Shown piece after piece: positions 31,089 through 41,484 of a stretch of 64,000 nt of DNA; within the stretch, counting starts at the first letter, position 1, and every line of letters begins with the position of its first letter. Source of the DNA: Gracilaria caudata (Eukaryota > Rhodophyta > Florideophyceae > Gracilariales > Gracilariaceae); NCBI GenBank assembly GCA_030374735.1, contig JASCIV010000041.1:1-64000 (forward strand), given 5' to 3'. A program made the translations under genes and the position numbers. The notes beneath the pieces are model-generated. The model searched no databases and was not told the origin of the DNA. It worked only from the letters and a program-made list of their open reading frames with translations.

Positions 31089-31523
31089 TCAAAACTCTTC
31101 TGGTATAGGCCATTCAATTATCGCTTTTCTTACTTCTGGAGATGCTTTCTCTCTCGCTTCCGCCATTGCCTTTCGGATCTCTCGTTCTGAAACCTGCTTC
31201 ATTGACTCTCCGAGTCTTAATTCTTTTTGTTCATCTACCTCACCAAGAAGCATAACATTTTCCCCTCGGATGACAAATATTCCCATTGGAATATCTGCGT
31301 ACAGGTTTTCAACCGAGAGACGCTCGACAGTGTTATCGAGAATTAGATTTGCGTATTGATCAAAAGACCTCAGCCAACCAAAAAAGTTTCTTCCGTCCCT
31401 TAGGCAGACAAGCACCAGTTTATCTAGCTGCTCATATAAACTTGCAGCTCCCGGGAGCTTGAATGCATCCAAGCCCGAAGGAGATGTCTGCGACGCAGAC
31501 TTGAAAGATGCAAAATCGTCCAT
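31089..31523 (-). CDS. LSM1: U6 snRNA-associated Sm-like protein LSM1
   Basis: LSM1 defines the cytoplasmic LSM1-7 ring that binds deadenylated mRNA and promotes decapping. The 144-aa protein has the Sm1 motif (KLVLVCLRDGRNFFGWLRSFDQYANLIL) and Sm2 motif (GIFVIRGENVMLLGEVD). The C-terminal extension with REIRKAMAEAREK is typical of LSM1 rather than other LSm proteins. A Ser-rich 28-residue N-terminus precedes the fold. It converges on ADAT3 with under 100 nt between stops and diverges from PWP1. Confidence 0.95.
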   Translation of the reverse strand: MDDFASFKSASQTSPSGLDAFKLPGAASLYEQLDKLVLVCLRDGRNFFGWLRSFDQYANLILDNTVERLSVENLYADIPMGIFVIRGENVMLLGEVDEQKELRLGESMKQVSEREIRKAMAEAREKASPEVRKAIIEWPIPEEF

Positions 31524-32198
31524 GTACTGTTGTGTAACTTATTACGTAAAATAAGAATTGGTCCTTAGTTGAATCAGAGTCTTACGCCTCAGAAATACGA
31601 ATCGAGAGGACGCCGCCTTTGGGCTGGTCGGAGAACTCGTGAAGCATCAGCACATCCAAACTCCCACGTCAGACTCAAAGCATATCACCTGGTGCATCCA
31701 ACCGCTGGTATCTCAGCCCTGGATCTTGTGTCGAACTTCACTCGTGCATCATGTACACGTTGCGGAATGTGTGTGACGTTTCACCTTAACATTGTTATGT
31801 GAAGGGCCAGGCCCTCGGGACCACCTGCTGAAAAGCCAACTCTTCAGTAACCTCACACTCATAGGCCACAGCATTATTAGCCGTAAATTATAGTGGCAAA
31901 GCAATAAGAATGCGTGTACACTGTTTCGTTCACTTCGTCGGCGGTATCCGAACCGATGACGTCCGTCATGATACCTTTCAATGTTTGACAAGGGCGAGGC
32001 GTTCATGAAAGCACCACCTTTATCGAGCGAGGCTGATATTGGTGCTTCGAGCACTGTTTTCAAGACGGTCCTCCCTCAGGTTCACTTCCAGATTTAGGAC
32101 CTCTGCTCAAACAAAGGAATCAAATCATCCGCTAATGTTTTTGCTCTACTGTTTAAGTTCAGCTGGCTAATTTCTTATTCTGTTCAGATTAAGGCAAA
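31524..32198. promoter_or_regulatory. Divergent interval, LSM1 / PWP1
   Basis: These 675 nt separate the starts of LSM1 (minus) and PWP1 (plus). No additional gene is recognised. Confidence 0.4.
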
Positions 32199-33770
32199 AT
32201 GCTTGTCGATTTGACATGGGTTCCCCGCGGCGTAGCTAAAACCAAGCTGCCGCAAGGGGTGGACCGAGATATTGACATGGAATCTTCAGAAGCTGCGAAT
32301 AAGAACACAAATATGATGGAAAGCGATAACGAACCAGAAGTAGATATGGCTGAAGTGCTGGCTAATGATCTGGACAATCTTTCGTTTTATAAAAAGGGAG
32401 AAAAAGACCCACATCTTTCATCTGATCCCAAAGCAAATGACCTTTTCGACGAAGAAGAACTCGAGGACATAGTGATTCGATCAACAGACTCACTCATAAT
32501 TTCTGCTCATTCAGGAGAAGATGTTTCCCTTCTGATGACTCATGTCTTCGATGATAATCCGGATGAATCTGATGATGATGAAGAAAGCGCCTATGAGCCA
32601 CACACATATATTCACCACGATCTCGTTCTTCCCACCCTACCGCTTTGTGCGGCCCATACAAGTCTTGAAGTGAAAGAAGAAATTGTAAATCTTGTAGCGG
32701 TTGGCATGTTCACTCCAGGAATAGAAATATGGGACGTTGATCAAGTCAACAACCTGGAGCCCGTGGTCTCTCTTGGTGGATATGGGCCAAGTTCTGTTGT
32801 CAAAGACGCGCTCGCAGCAGCAAGCAAGGTACAGCTAACTGGGAAGAAAAAGAGAAGAAAGAAACCGAAGCTCAAGCTTCGAGAAGGCTCGCACCAGGAC
32901 GCTGTCATGAGTCTCTCGTGGAATGCTATCCAAAGGGAGTATCTTGCAAGTGGCTCCGCTGATCAAACGGTCAAAATCTGGGATATTGAATCTGCTCACT
33001 GTGCGTCTACATTTTCACATCACACTGACAAAGTGCAGGCAGTGGCGTTTCATCCATCAGAAGCGGAACTACTTCTAACAGGATCCTTTGACAGGACCAT
33101 TCAAATACTCGACGTTCGAGATACAGGGAAAAGAAGACAATGGTCTGTAAGCACTGACGTTGAAACTTGCTCCTGGGGTTATGGGCCTACCATGAACTTA
33201 GTTCTAGCCACAACCGAAGATGGTTATGTATCTGCGTTCGACACTAGAATTTCAGGAGACACGTCTTCATACCTATGTAGATGGCTGGCACATAAGAGCG
33301 CAGTATCCGCGAGCGTTGTTTCTAGGGATGTGCCTGGTATGATGGTAACTGGCAGTGTTGACAAACAGATTAAGGTGTGGGACATATCGCAAATGAGTTC
33401 TAATACAGAAGCGCAGTTGGTTTACGAACGACCATCAAGGGTGGGCGCCGTGTTTGCTTTATCTCTATGCCCTGTCCCTCAACCGGGAACAAATGCTTCA
33501 CCATTCGTACTAGCTTTCGGAGGCTCAAAAGGTTCCATGGCTGTGACAGATCTGGCCGTAGAGAGCGAAGCTGTGAGAGAAAGATTTCTTCCCCATTGCG
33601 GAATAGAAGCAGCAGGCGTAATCAGAAAACGAAGCGGTCGAGGAATTCATGTCGATCGTACTCCTCGATCTCATCAAGTCAAAGCGGTTGGCTCCGTTGG
33701 GCCTGGAAAAGGCGGAAGCGATCGTGAAACTTCATCAGAAAGCTCTGGTTCAGATGATGATCAAACTTGA
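32199..33770 (+). CDS. PWP1: Periodic tryptophan protein 1 homologue (WD40)
   Basis: PWP1 acts in nucleolar 60S ribosome assembly and rDNA chromatin. The 523-aa protein starts with the family signature LTWVPRGVAK, then an acidic region with DDNPDESDDDEESAYEPH. The WD40 propeller (about 140-470) has clear repeats: SWNAIQREYLASGSADQTVKIWD, VAFHPSEAELLLTGSFDRTIQILD and VTGSVDKQIKVWD. A Lys-rich insert (GKKKRRKKPK) before the repeats may be a nuclear or nucleolar signal. The tail is Ser/Asp-rich. The gene is intronless. Confidence 0.93.
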   Translation: MLVDLTWVPRGVAKTKLPQGVDRDIDMESSEAANKNTNMMESDNEPEVDMAEVLANDLDNLSFYKKGEKDPHLSSDPKANDLFDEEELEDIVIRSTDSLIISAHSGEDVSLLMTHVFDDNPDESDDDEESAYEPHTYIHHDLVLPTLPLCAAHTSLEVKEEIVNLVAVGMFTPGIEIWDVDQVNNLEPVVSLGGYGPSSVVKDALAAASKVQLTGKKKRRKKPKLKLREGSHQDAVMSLSWNAIQREYLASGSADQTVKIWDIESAHCASTFSHHTDKVQAVAFHPSEAELLLTGSFDRTIQILDVRDTGKRRQWSVSTDVETCSWGYGPTMNLVLATTEDGYVSAFDTRISGDTSSYLCRWLAHKSAVSASVVSRDVPGMMVTGSVDKQIKVWDISQMSSNTEAQLVYERPSRVGAVFALSLCPVPQPGTNASPFVLAFGGSKGSMAVTDLAVESEAVRERFLPHCGIEAAGVIRKRSGRGIHVDRTPRSHQVKAVGSVGPGKGGSDRETSSESSGSDDDQT

Positions 33771-33877
33771 CTCAAGAGCCAGCAACGTGTTCGGTCGCCA
33801 GCCTTTTGTATAGGAGCTGCCTCTGCGCTCAGAAAGCATGTGACTGTGAAACGACTCCAATGCTTTTAGAACCATAT

Positions 33878-35494
33878 TTAGAATGACGAAGTGTTTGACA
33901 GCGATTCGTTCTCATTGTTCACATGAAGAGAATGCCATGCAGACTCTTCATTCGCATAAGCGTAGGCCTCCCAGTACCACCGAAATGTGGATAACGAAAA
34001 GTGCCCATCGTCGTTCTTGAATGGTATTGAACAACATAAATACCCCTTTTTTCCAATTTCGATGTCAACTGAACTAGGCTGAGGAAGAAGATTAACACCA
34101 CGGGAAATGGACCAAACTAAATGCGTGCTCATACCGCTATGGCTTCCGATGAACACATCAGCAACATTCATATTATGCAGAGATAGAAGAGTGTCCTCGC
34201 TTATATGAAATTTGACCCTGAATCGGCCCTCCCACGCACAAGAGGAATATCGATCATCTCTAAGGGTTGTTGTAATCAAAGAAGTCCACCAACTCTCTTC
34301 CCTTGGTTGTCCATCATGGTCGTAGTATTCTTTGTCTTGCAGCTCTACCGTATGCGTTGAGAACACGTTAGTCTTCTTTAACTGTCCCTCGCTGTATATG
34401 TGGATCGCGACTGGCATCGCTGCAAGACTGCCTCCAACATTTCCAATGACTGTTAGAACCCTGCTTATGATTGTGGCAAATACCTTGTCTTTCGTAATCT
34501 TTCGGCTTGACTTCGTCTCCAAAAAGTCTCCGCGACGTATATGAACTGCGATGTTGAGTTCTCGTGGACTGAGGGGCAACACTCGTTTTTGGTATCGATT
34601 GTATCCTTTGTATCTATCGCGGGTGTGTTTCCATGGCAGCCGTCCATGTTTATTCCAGTACTTGTTGTAAAACAGGTTTCGAGTTGAAAGGAAATTTGCA
34701 TCAGTTTTAAGCGGACTGCAAATCGAAGATGGTAGCTGGAAGATTGTGTTACTCAAGGAATTCTCCTGAAGGAATATCTGAAGCTCTTTCCGGCACCAAG
34801 TTTGAGTCGGGCAGTTGGAATTCAGCAAAGTAGATGGAACCTCCACTATTCTTTCAATTTTCAAACTACCGTTTTCCAAAGGTTTGTCGCAAAGATGGCA
34901 ATCGAGAAGATTGTGTTCTTCCGGCCATTTTCCTCCTTCGGGAGAACAGCCGTCAGTCTGTATCTTCGTTCTTGGTACCTCTCCAACGCCCCAACCGAAG
35001 AATTCCTCCACTGCCATTCTGTCGTATCGCGACAAAGATGAGTAGAACCCGACCCTATGAGTGTAAGTAAGATTCATGTTGAGGGCAAGATTAAATTCGA
35101 GGTTAACCGCACACATTGAATGTCCGATGCCGTCACTAGACATCATGCGAGAAGGGCCATATAGATACCGATTGCGAGATTGCCTTGGGTTCTTCAGTTC
35201 AGGAGCGGTCCTCTTTAGCCACGGGCTATGCAGGCGGTTCCATGTCTTTGGTATTCTGAAAACAGTCCCACCGTTTACTTGACGAGGTAAAATGGGCCTG
35301 AGCTCAGTCGATTGTTGGTCGACATGTGATGCCGCCATCCCGACCAATGCATCTGAGCTTATTCTCGAATGATGAATGTGGAAGAAGACAACCAGCACGC
35401 ATGCAGCTGCAAACCATAGTGGATGATTACGTAGCTCTCTATATTTTCCATGACCCTTGTTACGTATAGCACGTAATTCGCGTTGAAACCTCAT
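33878..35494 (-). CDS. Type II membrane fucosyltransferase-like protein
   Basis: The 538-aa protein has a basic N-terminus, one signal-anchor helix (about 26-41, LWFAAACVLVVFFHIHH) and a large lumenal domain, the layout of Golgi glycosyltransferases. GIGHSMCAVNLEFNLAL (about 122-138) and VHIRRGD (317-323) are the hallmarks of fucosyltransferases with an O-FucT-like GT-B fold, in which the Arg-rich loop binds GDP-fucose. ADVFIGSHSGMSTHLVW near the C-terminus fits the nucleotide-sugar site. The lumenal domain has many Cys. Substrate and donor are not decided by sequence; cell-wall or sulphated galactan modification is a guess. Confidence 0.7.
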   Translation of the reverse strand: MRFQRELRAIRNKGHGKYRELRNHPLWFAAACVLVVFFHIHHSRISSDALVGMAASHVDQQSTELRPILPRQVNGGTVFRIPKTWNRLHSPWLKRTAPELKNPRQSRNRYLYGPSRMMSSDGIGHSMCAVNLEFNLALNMNLTYTHRVGFYSSLSRYDRMAVEEFFGWGVGEVPRTKIQTDGCSPEGGKWPEEHNLLDCHLCDKPLENGSLKIERIVEVPSTLLNSNCPTQTWCRKELQIFLQENSLSNTIFQLPSSICSPLKTDANFLSTRNLFYNKYWNKHGRLPWKHTRDRYKGYNRYQKRVLPLSPRELNIAVHIRRGDFLETKSSRKITKDKVFATIISRVLTVIGNVGGSLAAMPVAIHIYSEGQLKKTNVFSTHTVELQDKEYYDHDGQPREESWWTSLITTTLRDDRYSSCAWEGRFRVKFHISEDTLLSLHNMNVADVFIGSHSGMSTHLVWSISRGVNLLPQPSSVDIEIGKKGYLCCSIPFKNDDGHFSLSTFRWYWEAYAYANEESAWHSLHVNNENESLSNTSSF

Positions 35495-37401
35495 TGAGAT
35501 AGTCCAAAAAAGACCTGTTTTCGAGGACGAAGACTATGCTGTTGCCAAGGGCAACGGAAGCGCTCAAGTCTTCAAGCAACGGACGAGATGCTCATAGATG
35601 CTTCGGCACTCTATCGCTGCTCTGCAATTTTAAGAACGATTGGTTGGGAAAACCAAACAAAAATCCTTCGTGGTGCCCGCGGTTGGCTAGTGAGGTTCTG
35701 CGCCTCCCTGGGCGAGACGATAAATAATGTTTCGGTCGTGTCAGTTTTCGTTTCCGTGAGAACTCGAAACGGCGCATGCTACAAAATAGAAAAAGCCTCC
35801 TGATGCCAGGGAACTGCTTCGCCTTTTTCCACGCAAAACGCGGAGAGGACCAATACCGGAGAAGTTTCAGTGGAAGGTGTGATTGTCAAACTTTTTTTGC
35901 ACTAGACTTCGTCCTCCGGAAAGCCTAACGATGGCTTTCATGGCAGCATTCAGGCGATATTTGTTGCATGAATTGTTCTCGGTGTCAACTTTTTGGAGGG
36001 ATTTGTGTTATATGACAAAAAGATCGAAGTAAAGGTGATCTTGTTCGTTGCAAACCCTAATGTATTCTGCGTAGAACAACGGCCAGAGACACTCTTGGCC
36101 TTCTTGAGAGAAAACCAATTTTGACAGTCTTCCTTTCGGAGAGAGAAATACCTCTGGTACTTCTCAGTTGTTCTAGGAATTAGAGCACAGCTTCCACAGT
36201 AAAGAAGAAGAACGGTCTTCTTTCATCTGAAGCGTACGAATACAAGGCTGTAGTCTACAATAAAAAAGAAAAGTCTGGTTTCTTGTAGTGACAGCCACAA
36301 CTCACTCTTTCATATGGAGATACACTCTCCTGGCAAGCATTCCAATCATTGCTTTAATGTCTTACTGAGCTTAACTTCAGACTCTTCATCATGATAATGG
36401 CCAGCCTTGGATACGAAAAACAAAAAAAGACCGAGTACTGCTTCCGAAGACGGGGAAAAGGCAAAGGAAATCGCAGAATGCAGAATTTGATACTCACAAT
36501 TAGGAAAGGGAACCTCTTTGACTCTCTACAACGGCTTGGTGGCTGAGCTTTACACTTTTAGGCTCCTTGACAATGAAAAAATGAGTTGGATAGCCATGTA
36601 GTACAGGTACTTCAGGCGCTCAGCGCAATGGTATTCATTATGCTACGGACTCCGCTTGAGCGAGCGTTCTGCAAGTCGAGGGAGGTTCAGACACCGAAAC
36701 GTGGGAATGAATGAAACACAGTGACGTGACGCTTGCCTTCCGTAGATAGAAAGAGTAGAATTTCCAGGAACACAGAAGAAGATTTATTACTCACACATGC
36801 TGCGGGCTGGCACGCGGGCAGGCGGCTCTGCAGGATTTACAAGAGCCCTGCTCTGCAATCCTCGCCGTCGAACGCCCGCGACAGCTACTCTGTGTTGGTT
36901 GCTTGCAAGCCTTGCTTCTTGAAGAGGAGAAGCATCGCTGATGCCCCTCGAGTCGGGGGCCCCGATAGTGCCCACAAGTCAAGATCGAGCAACACGTTAC
37001 GAGTCGTAGTAAGCGATCCTTCCTAATTTCCTTTTTCAAACCAATTTAAAACCCCGAAAATGCCCGATTCTGCTTGAGATCAAAGCTTGTCTATTTTAAT
37101 CAGATTGACCGGATCATCCGAGTCCGATGGATGCTCCAGGTTATCTGGCGCTGTCTTCGGACCTCGTTTGTTGGTGTTCTCTCTTCATCATCCAACACAT
37201 ACAGTACCATTGCACTGCTGACTTGCCCTCATAGAACTTCAAAGAGAGGTCAAGCGTGTCGGTCAAGTTTGTCCTTAAGTTGCGGGAGCCTTCGGTTTTG
37301 CTCGTAAGCAATCTACGGAAGACACTGGCAAGGATTGTCACCGTAAACCAGTATTTGGGAACTTTCTCTCTGACCCCATTCTGTGATTCGAAATCTCATC
37401 C
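35495..37401. other. Gene-poor region, 1.9 kb
   Basis: No gene is recognised. Open frames at 35536-35800, 36733-37026 and, on the minus strand, 37141-37341 show no known domain. The block at 36790-36970 is richer in GC than its surroundings and may be of different origin. The right end is the promoter and leader of the methylthiotransferase gene. Confidence 0.4.
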
Positions 37402-39351
37402 ATGCATAGCAAGGGAGCGTTTGTGCCGGTTGGTTTTTATAGACAGTCTGAGAGCTGGTTGTCCTCTAAGTTATCATACTCGCCACAGATATGTAGTCAG
37501 CGCATAAGAAACGTCACTAGCGCTGTTCTGGATCATCCAAAAGCAAAAAGCCAAACGCGAAGACCTCTTGCTCCAGGGGCGCCCGGTCATAGATTTTACG
37601 AATTCTCGCCGGACGACATTGAAGCGATTCGAATTCGCCATTGCCGCCTTGAAAGCAAGGAGCTCTGTGATTTTGTTTGGGAACAGGTTACTCATCAAAA
37701 AGCGCGTTTGGAAGATTTGGCTGCTTCACTCTCCACCTGTACTGCATCGAAAGAGCATGGTGGGGATTTAGGTTGGTGGTGGAAGGATGAGGTCGTCCCT
37801 CAGAGTACCGATGAATTCGGTATAAACGATCAGCTTCTCGCGGTCGCTCTTCGAACTCGTCCAAACAAAGTAGAAAGAGTTGAAACCAAGAACGGTTGGC
37901 ATGTTTTTGTCGTAGAAGAAGCTCGTCATGTTCTCCGAACCAAGCGTGAGAGAACGGTTTCAAGGAAAAATCCAAATCGCACCAAAGAGGCAGGCTCTCT
38001 GACTGAGGTTCCAGCGCCTCTGCCATTCACATACGCTATTCAGACTCTCGGATGCCAAATGAACCGGTCTGATTCGGAACGGATGGCTGGTGTACTGAAT
38101 CGCCTTGGATATTTAGAGACAAGCGATCCCTTTCGAGCTTCTGTTCTAGTTCTCAACACATGCAACATCCGAGAACATGCCGAAAGCAAAGTTTACAGCT
38201 ACCTAGGGCGACACGTGATAAGAAAGAGGAAATATCCGACTGAAGTTACACTCTGCGTCGCGGGATGTGTGGCTCAACAAGAAGGAGAAAAAATGCTTCG
38301 TCGAATCCCAGAACTCGATCTCGTTTTCGGCCCCCAGTATGCAAACAGATTAGGGGATCTGCTGTCTGATGTGGAAAGGAATGGGTGTCAAATTGCAGCA
38401 ACTGATCCCATTCACATCCAAGAAGACATATCAAAACCTAAGCGTGAGTCTACTGTAACTGCTTGGGTCAACGTGATCTATGGATGTGGTGAAAATTGCT
38501 CTTTTTGTACTGTAGGGAACGTGGTTCGCCCAGTTGAACAAAGCCGTGCCATGGATGCCATTCGAGCTGAAATTGAAGAAGCTGCAAAGGATGGGATTCG
38601 AGAGGTTGTACTGTTAGGCCAGAATATTGACGCATACGGCCGTGATATGTACCCGAGGAGAACCTTCGCGGAACTTTTGACTTTCGTTCATGACGTAGAG
38701 GGCATCGAGAGAATTCGGTTCACCACAAGTCATCCACGCTACATATCCTCGAACCTTGTCAATGTTTGCGCAACTTTACCGAAGATCATGCCCTATTTCC
38801 ATATTCCCCCACAAAGTGGGGACAATACTATCCTGAAGGAAATGCGTAGAGGGTACACAGCAGAAGCATACGAGACTATCGTAAATCGCATACGGGAGCG
38901 CATTCCAGATGCCGGAATCTGTGGGGATATGATCGTAGGATTTCCGGGTGAAACAGAAGAGCAATTCCAAAGGTCTCTGGACCTCATGGACAGGATTAAG
39001 TTTGACGGGATGAATACTGCGGCCTATTCGCCGCGACCGCAGACACCTGCGGCGGTTATGAAGAATCAAGTTCCTGATGCAGTGAAAAGCGATAGATTGC
39101 ACCGAATGAACGAGCTAGTCAAAGACCACGCACTGGAGAGAAGCCTTCGATATGTTGGGAGAATCGAGCACGTGCTTGTCGAAGAAAAAAACCCAAAAGA
39201 CGCCCAACAGGTCATGGGAAGAACCCCTGCTAATCGCCGCGTTTATTTCGAAGGTTCTATCGCGGAATTGAAGGGGAAGATCGTTCCTGTCAAGATTGAG
39301 CATGCTTATCCATTTAGTTTGAAAGGTAAGAAAGTAGGGCTTGCATACTAA
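37402..39351 (+). CDS. miaB: tRNA methylthiotransferase (MiaB/CDK5RAP1 type) with parvulin-like N-terminal domain
   Basis: MiaB-type enzymes add a 2-methylthio group to i6A37 of tRNA. The 649-aa protein has the full set: UPF0004 domain with Cys in [23 protein letters not shown] and AGCVAQQEG (second cluster), radical SAM motif [10 protein letters not shown] (Cys362, 366, 369), [23 protein letters not shown], and a C-terminal TRAM domain. Before this, about residues 68-185 look like a PpiC/parvulin prolyl isomerase: an [10 protein letters not shown] start, [19 protein letters not shown], then [15 protein letters not shown] leader of about 50 residues precedes it and may be a plastid or mitochondrial signal. 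The fusion is unusual; whether the isomerase is active is unknown. Confidence 0.93.
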   Translation: MHSKGAFVPVGFYRQSESWLSSKLSYSPQICSQRIRNVTSAVLDHPKAKSQTRRPLAPGAPGHRFYEFSPDDIEAIRIRHCRLESKELCDFVWEQVTHQKARLEDLAASLSTCTASKEHGGDLGWWWKDEVVPQSTDEFGINDQLLAVALRTRPNKVERVETKNGWHVFVVEEARHVLRTKRERTVSRKNPNRTKEAGSLTEVPAPLPFTYAIQTLGCQMNRSDSERMAGVLNRLGYLETSDPFRASVLVLNTCNIREHAESKVYSYLGRHVIRKRKYPTEVTLCVAGCVAQQEGEKMLRRIPELDLVFGPQYANRLGDLLSDVERNGCQIAATDPIHIQEDISKPKRESTVTAWVNVIYGCGENCSFCTVGNVVRPVEQSRAMDAIRAEIEEAAKDGIREVVLLGQNIDAYGRDMYPRRTFAELLTFVHDVEGIERIRFTTSHPRYISSNLVNVCATLPKIMPYFHIPPQSGDNTILKEMRRGYTAEAYETIVNRIRERIPDAGICGDMIVGFPGETEEQFQRSLDLMDRIKFDGMNTAAYSPRPQTPAAVMKNQVPDAVKSDRLHRMNELVKDHALERSLRYVGRIEHVLVEEKNPKDAQQVMGRTPANRRVYFEGSIAELKGKIVPVKIEHAYPFSLKGKKVGLAY

Positions 39352-39419
39352 ACACGCTTGGTTTCAATTCTGTGGGTTCTCATATCCAAGACTAGGCCAC
39401 ATTGCGTCACCGTCAATAG

Positions 39420-39860
39420 CTATGCTTCGGCTTTTTCCTGTTTGCTTTCGACAGCGGTAGCACTAGGACTATCAGACGCCCCAGAGACAGATGCCTTCTC
39501 TACCCGCTTCTGTTCAAGCTCGCGATCTGCCTCATCCAGACTTTCCTGCATGGCGTCTCTGAACTCTGTCGAAGCTTTCTTCAAGCCTCCTGCCAACCCT
39601 CCAAGATCTTTTCCAAGTTCTGCAATCTTGTTCGGGCCAAAGATAAATATTCCTACTCCTGCAATCACAGCCAATTCCGGTAGACCAAGACCGAACAGGC
39701 CCATGCGCACTCTTGAACGGAGATTTCTGGGTTTCGATGTCGACAAAGAACTGGGTCGTCGCGCACAGATATGGTTTAACCCAGACTGCAGACCAGTCTC
39801 TGTATGTGACAAGCTTCCCGTAGTCGGCACAAAGCCTACTCGATTTTGATGGTGAAGCAT
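39420..39860 (-). CDS. tatA: Sec-independent translocase TatA/Tha4, plastid-targeted
   Basis: TatA forms the pore-like element of the twin-arginine pathway, here probably in the thylakoid. From the ATG at 39860 the protein has 146 aa: a basic Ser/Arg-rich leader (about 1-52), MGLFGLGLPELAVIAGVGIFIFG with the membrane-embedded Glu seen in Tha4, the FGPNKIAELGKDLGG hinge and amphipathic helix, and an acidic Ala/Ser-rich tail. The frame is open 84 codons further upstream, but the chosen ATG gives a normal transit peptide. TatC is usually plastid-encoded in red algae, which is background knowledge and not seen here. It converges on miaB. Confidence 0.93.
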   Translation of the reverse strand: MLHHQNRVGFVPTTGSLSHTETGLQSGLNHICARRPSSLSTSKPRNLRSRVRMGLFGLGLPELAVIAGVGIFIFGPNKIAELGKDLGGLAGGLKKASTEFRDAMQESLDEADRELEQKRVEKASVSGASDSPSATAVESKQEKAEA

Positions 39861-40284
39861 TTTCGAGCAAAGTGACTTCGAGATGATAAGATTACTTCGG
39901 TGGCAGAAGACTCTAAACCCTTTGCGCGACCTTCTGAAACAAAGAAAGTCCTGATTACGAGAAATCGCGATGGGATGGTGCACTTTCTCAAGCGAGATAA
40001 ACGCTGGCCGCTCAGAGCGGAGGCGGATGAACTTCAGATTTTTATGCATCTGCACATGCACGAAAATCTCCGGTGGGCTGCTCGTTGAAATCTGAAATAG
40101 AAATGGACACATATATAATCCTCAATTATTGCACACTCCACATCGGATTTTTGCTGTAAATGTGATTTGTTCCAAAAAGTCGTGCTACACAGGTTTTTCG
40201 GAGCGTTACGACCTTTGGGCCCAGATCCGATTTGGATTCATTTGGGACATTTCGTAGACACTGCCAATTTCGCCGATAATGGAG

Positions 40285-40316
40285 AAGGCGGCCCAATCTA
40301 AAGACTGGGCCGCCTT
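40285..40316. repeat. Inverted repeat, 11-bp GC-rich stem followed by T run
   Basis: AAGGCGGCCCA pairs with TGGGCCGCCTT around a 10-nt loop, and TTTT overlaps the 3' end. It has the look of an intrinsic terminator, yet it lies in nuclear intergenic DNA about 425 nt upstream of tatA. Function is unknown. Confidence 0.6.
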
Positions 40317-40503
40317 TTACCAACTGGTCTTTGAGTTTTTTGGAGAGCCAATCGTTTGAGAAATTTGATTGGCCACAGAAGTGCTCCAAATTGCTACGAG
40401 CTGCCAAATTGCAATGGGATAATGGCGATGGGATCATGCATGGGGGAGAATATGGTTTCGTCGAACTTTCGAACTTCTGACTCGTAACTTTCAAGCTCAT
40501 CGA

Positions 40504-40788
40504 ATGTCTACCTACAAAGTTCGTACATCGTGGAGAGGGCGGACCAAGGGTATCCCTCTTAACCGTGCGTCGTACTTACCATCTGTGAAAGAGAGACAGG
40601 AGAACGTCCAGAATTGCGATAGTTGGTTCTACTATGAACGGCACCCGACAGGAATGAACTGGTGTCCGAAGGAGCCTACACCAGTTGCTTGCCGCCGTTT
40701 GAAAACTGCAGGTGGTAAGGTCTTTAACGTACATCTCTGGGGGGGTGTGATTGGTTCTATTCGGTCCGAAGTGAAGGGAATGCCTTGA
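40504..40788 (+). CDS. Small basic protein, hypothetical
   Basis: An ATG frame of 94 codons encodes a basic protein with several Trp and Cys residues (TSWRGRTKGIPLNRASYLP, NCDSWFYYERHPTGMNWCP, VHLWGGVIGS). The composition is protein-like and the ATG directly follows a pyrimidine-rich segment. No family is recognised and no signal peptide or membrane helix is evident. It may be a real small gene or chance. Confidence 0.35.
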   Translation: MSTYKVRTSWRGRTKGIPLNRASYLPSVKERQENVQNCDSWFYYERHPTGMNWCPKEPTPVACRRLKTAGGKVFNVHLWGGVIGSIRSEVKGMP

Positions 40789-40926
40789 AAAGCCGACATG
40801 TGTTATAAACGCGTGTAGCAGCCTGCACGGGGTTAGAGGGAATCACAAAGCTCTTTAGACAGAAATGATGCTTTTCAAACAGGAGTAATTGGAAGCCTGA
40901 AGAACGACAAAACCTTCTTCGCGACT

Positions 40927-41204
40927 CTAGCTGAGGTCTATCTTTAGAAATTCCATGTACTGAGAACTTATTATGGGTTCTCCATGTTTTGATTTGTACT
41001 TATCGCAAACTTTATCCTCCACGAAACTGTCATACCATGGCGCTCCGCAATACCAGAAGCACTTCCCTCCTTCCGCATTAAAGGGATTGAAAACAAGGCA
41101 AACGGAGGAAGATAGAATGTGGGGACCTGGGAAGATGTAGATATCAAGAGAGATGATTGAAAGATACCGACAACGAGCACACAAGGCATTGGATGGGAAC
41201 TATG
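40927..41204 (-). CDS. Unidentified Cys-containing open frame, possibly a terminal exon
   Basis: On the minus strand the frame is open from an AATCATAG acceptor-like site near 41205 to the stop at 40927. It encodes LCARCRYLSIISLDIYIFPG followed by NPFNAEGGKCFWYCGAPWYD and EDKVCDKYKSKHGEP. It lacks an ATG near its start. No family or upstream exon was found. Confidence 0.25.
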
Positions 41205-41484
41205 ATTACTCTAGTGTCCTTATTTGGACGGATCGCGGTCGTTTAGACAGATGTTTCAAAGCTGGAAGGATTCGTTCCATTTTCATCCTCATAAGTCAGA
41301 CCTCTAAAGCCAGTCCTGCTTACAGATCATGAGCCTCAATAATAAAACTATGGGTCCTGGTGTGGCAGTGCTTTGGCACTTCACTTCTTCGCATAAGAAC
41401 TTGAGAGTAAGCTGGAATATCCTTCGACAAAACTTATTCCATCATCGTCTGGATAGTCTGTTCGATGAGCATGTTGAAGTACCG

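Larger units (their letters stand above)
39861..41484. other. Region between tatA and the kinase gene
   Basis: It contains a hairpin at 40285-40316 and two unassigned open frames described separately (40504-40788 plus, 40927-41204 minus). Nothing else is recognised. Confidence 0.4.
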
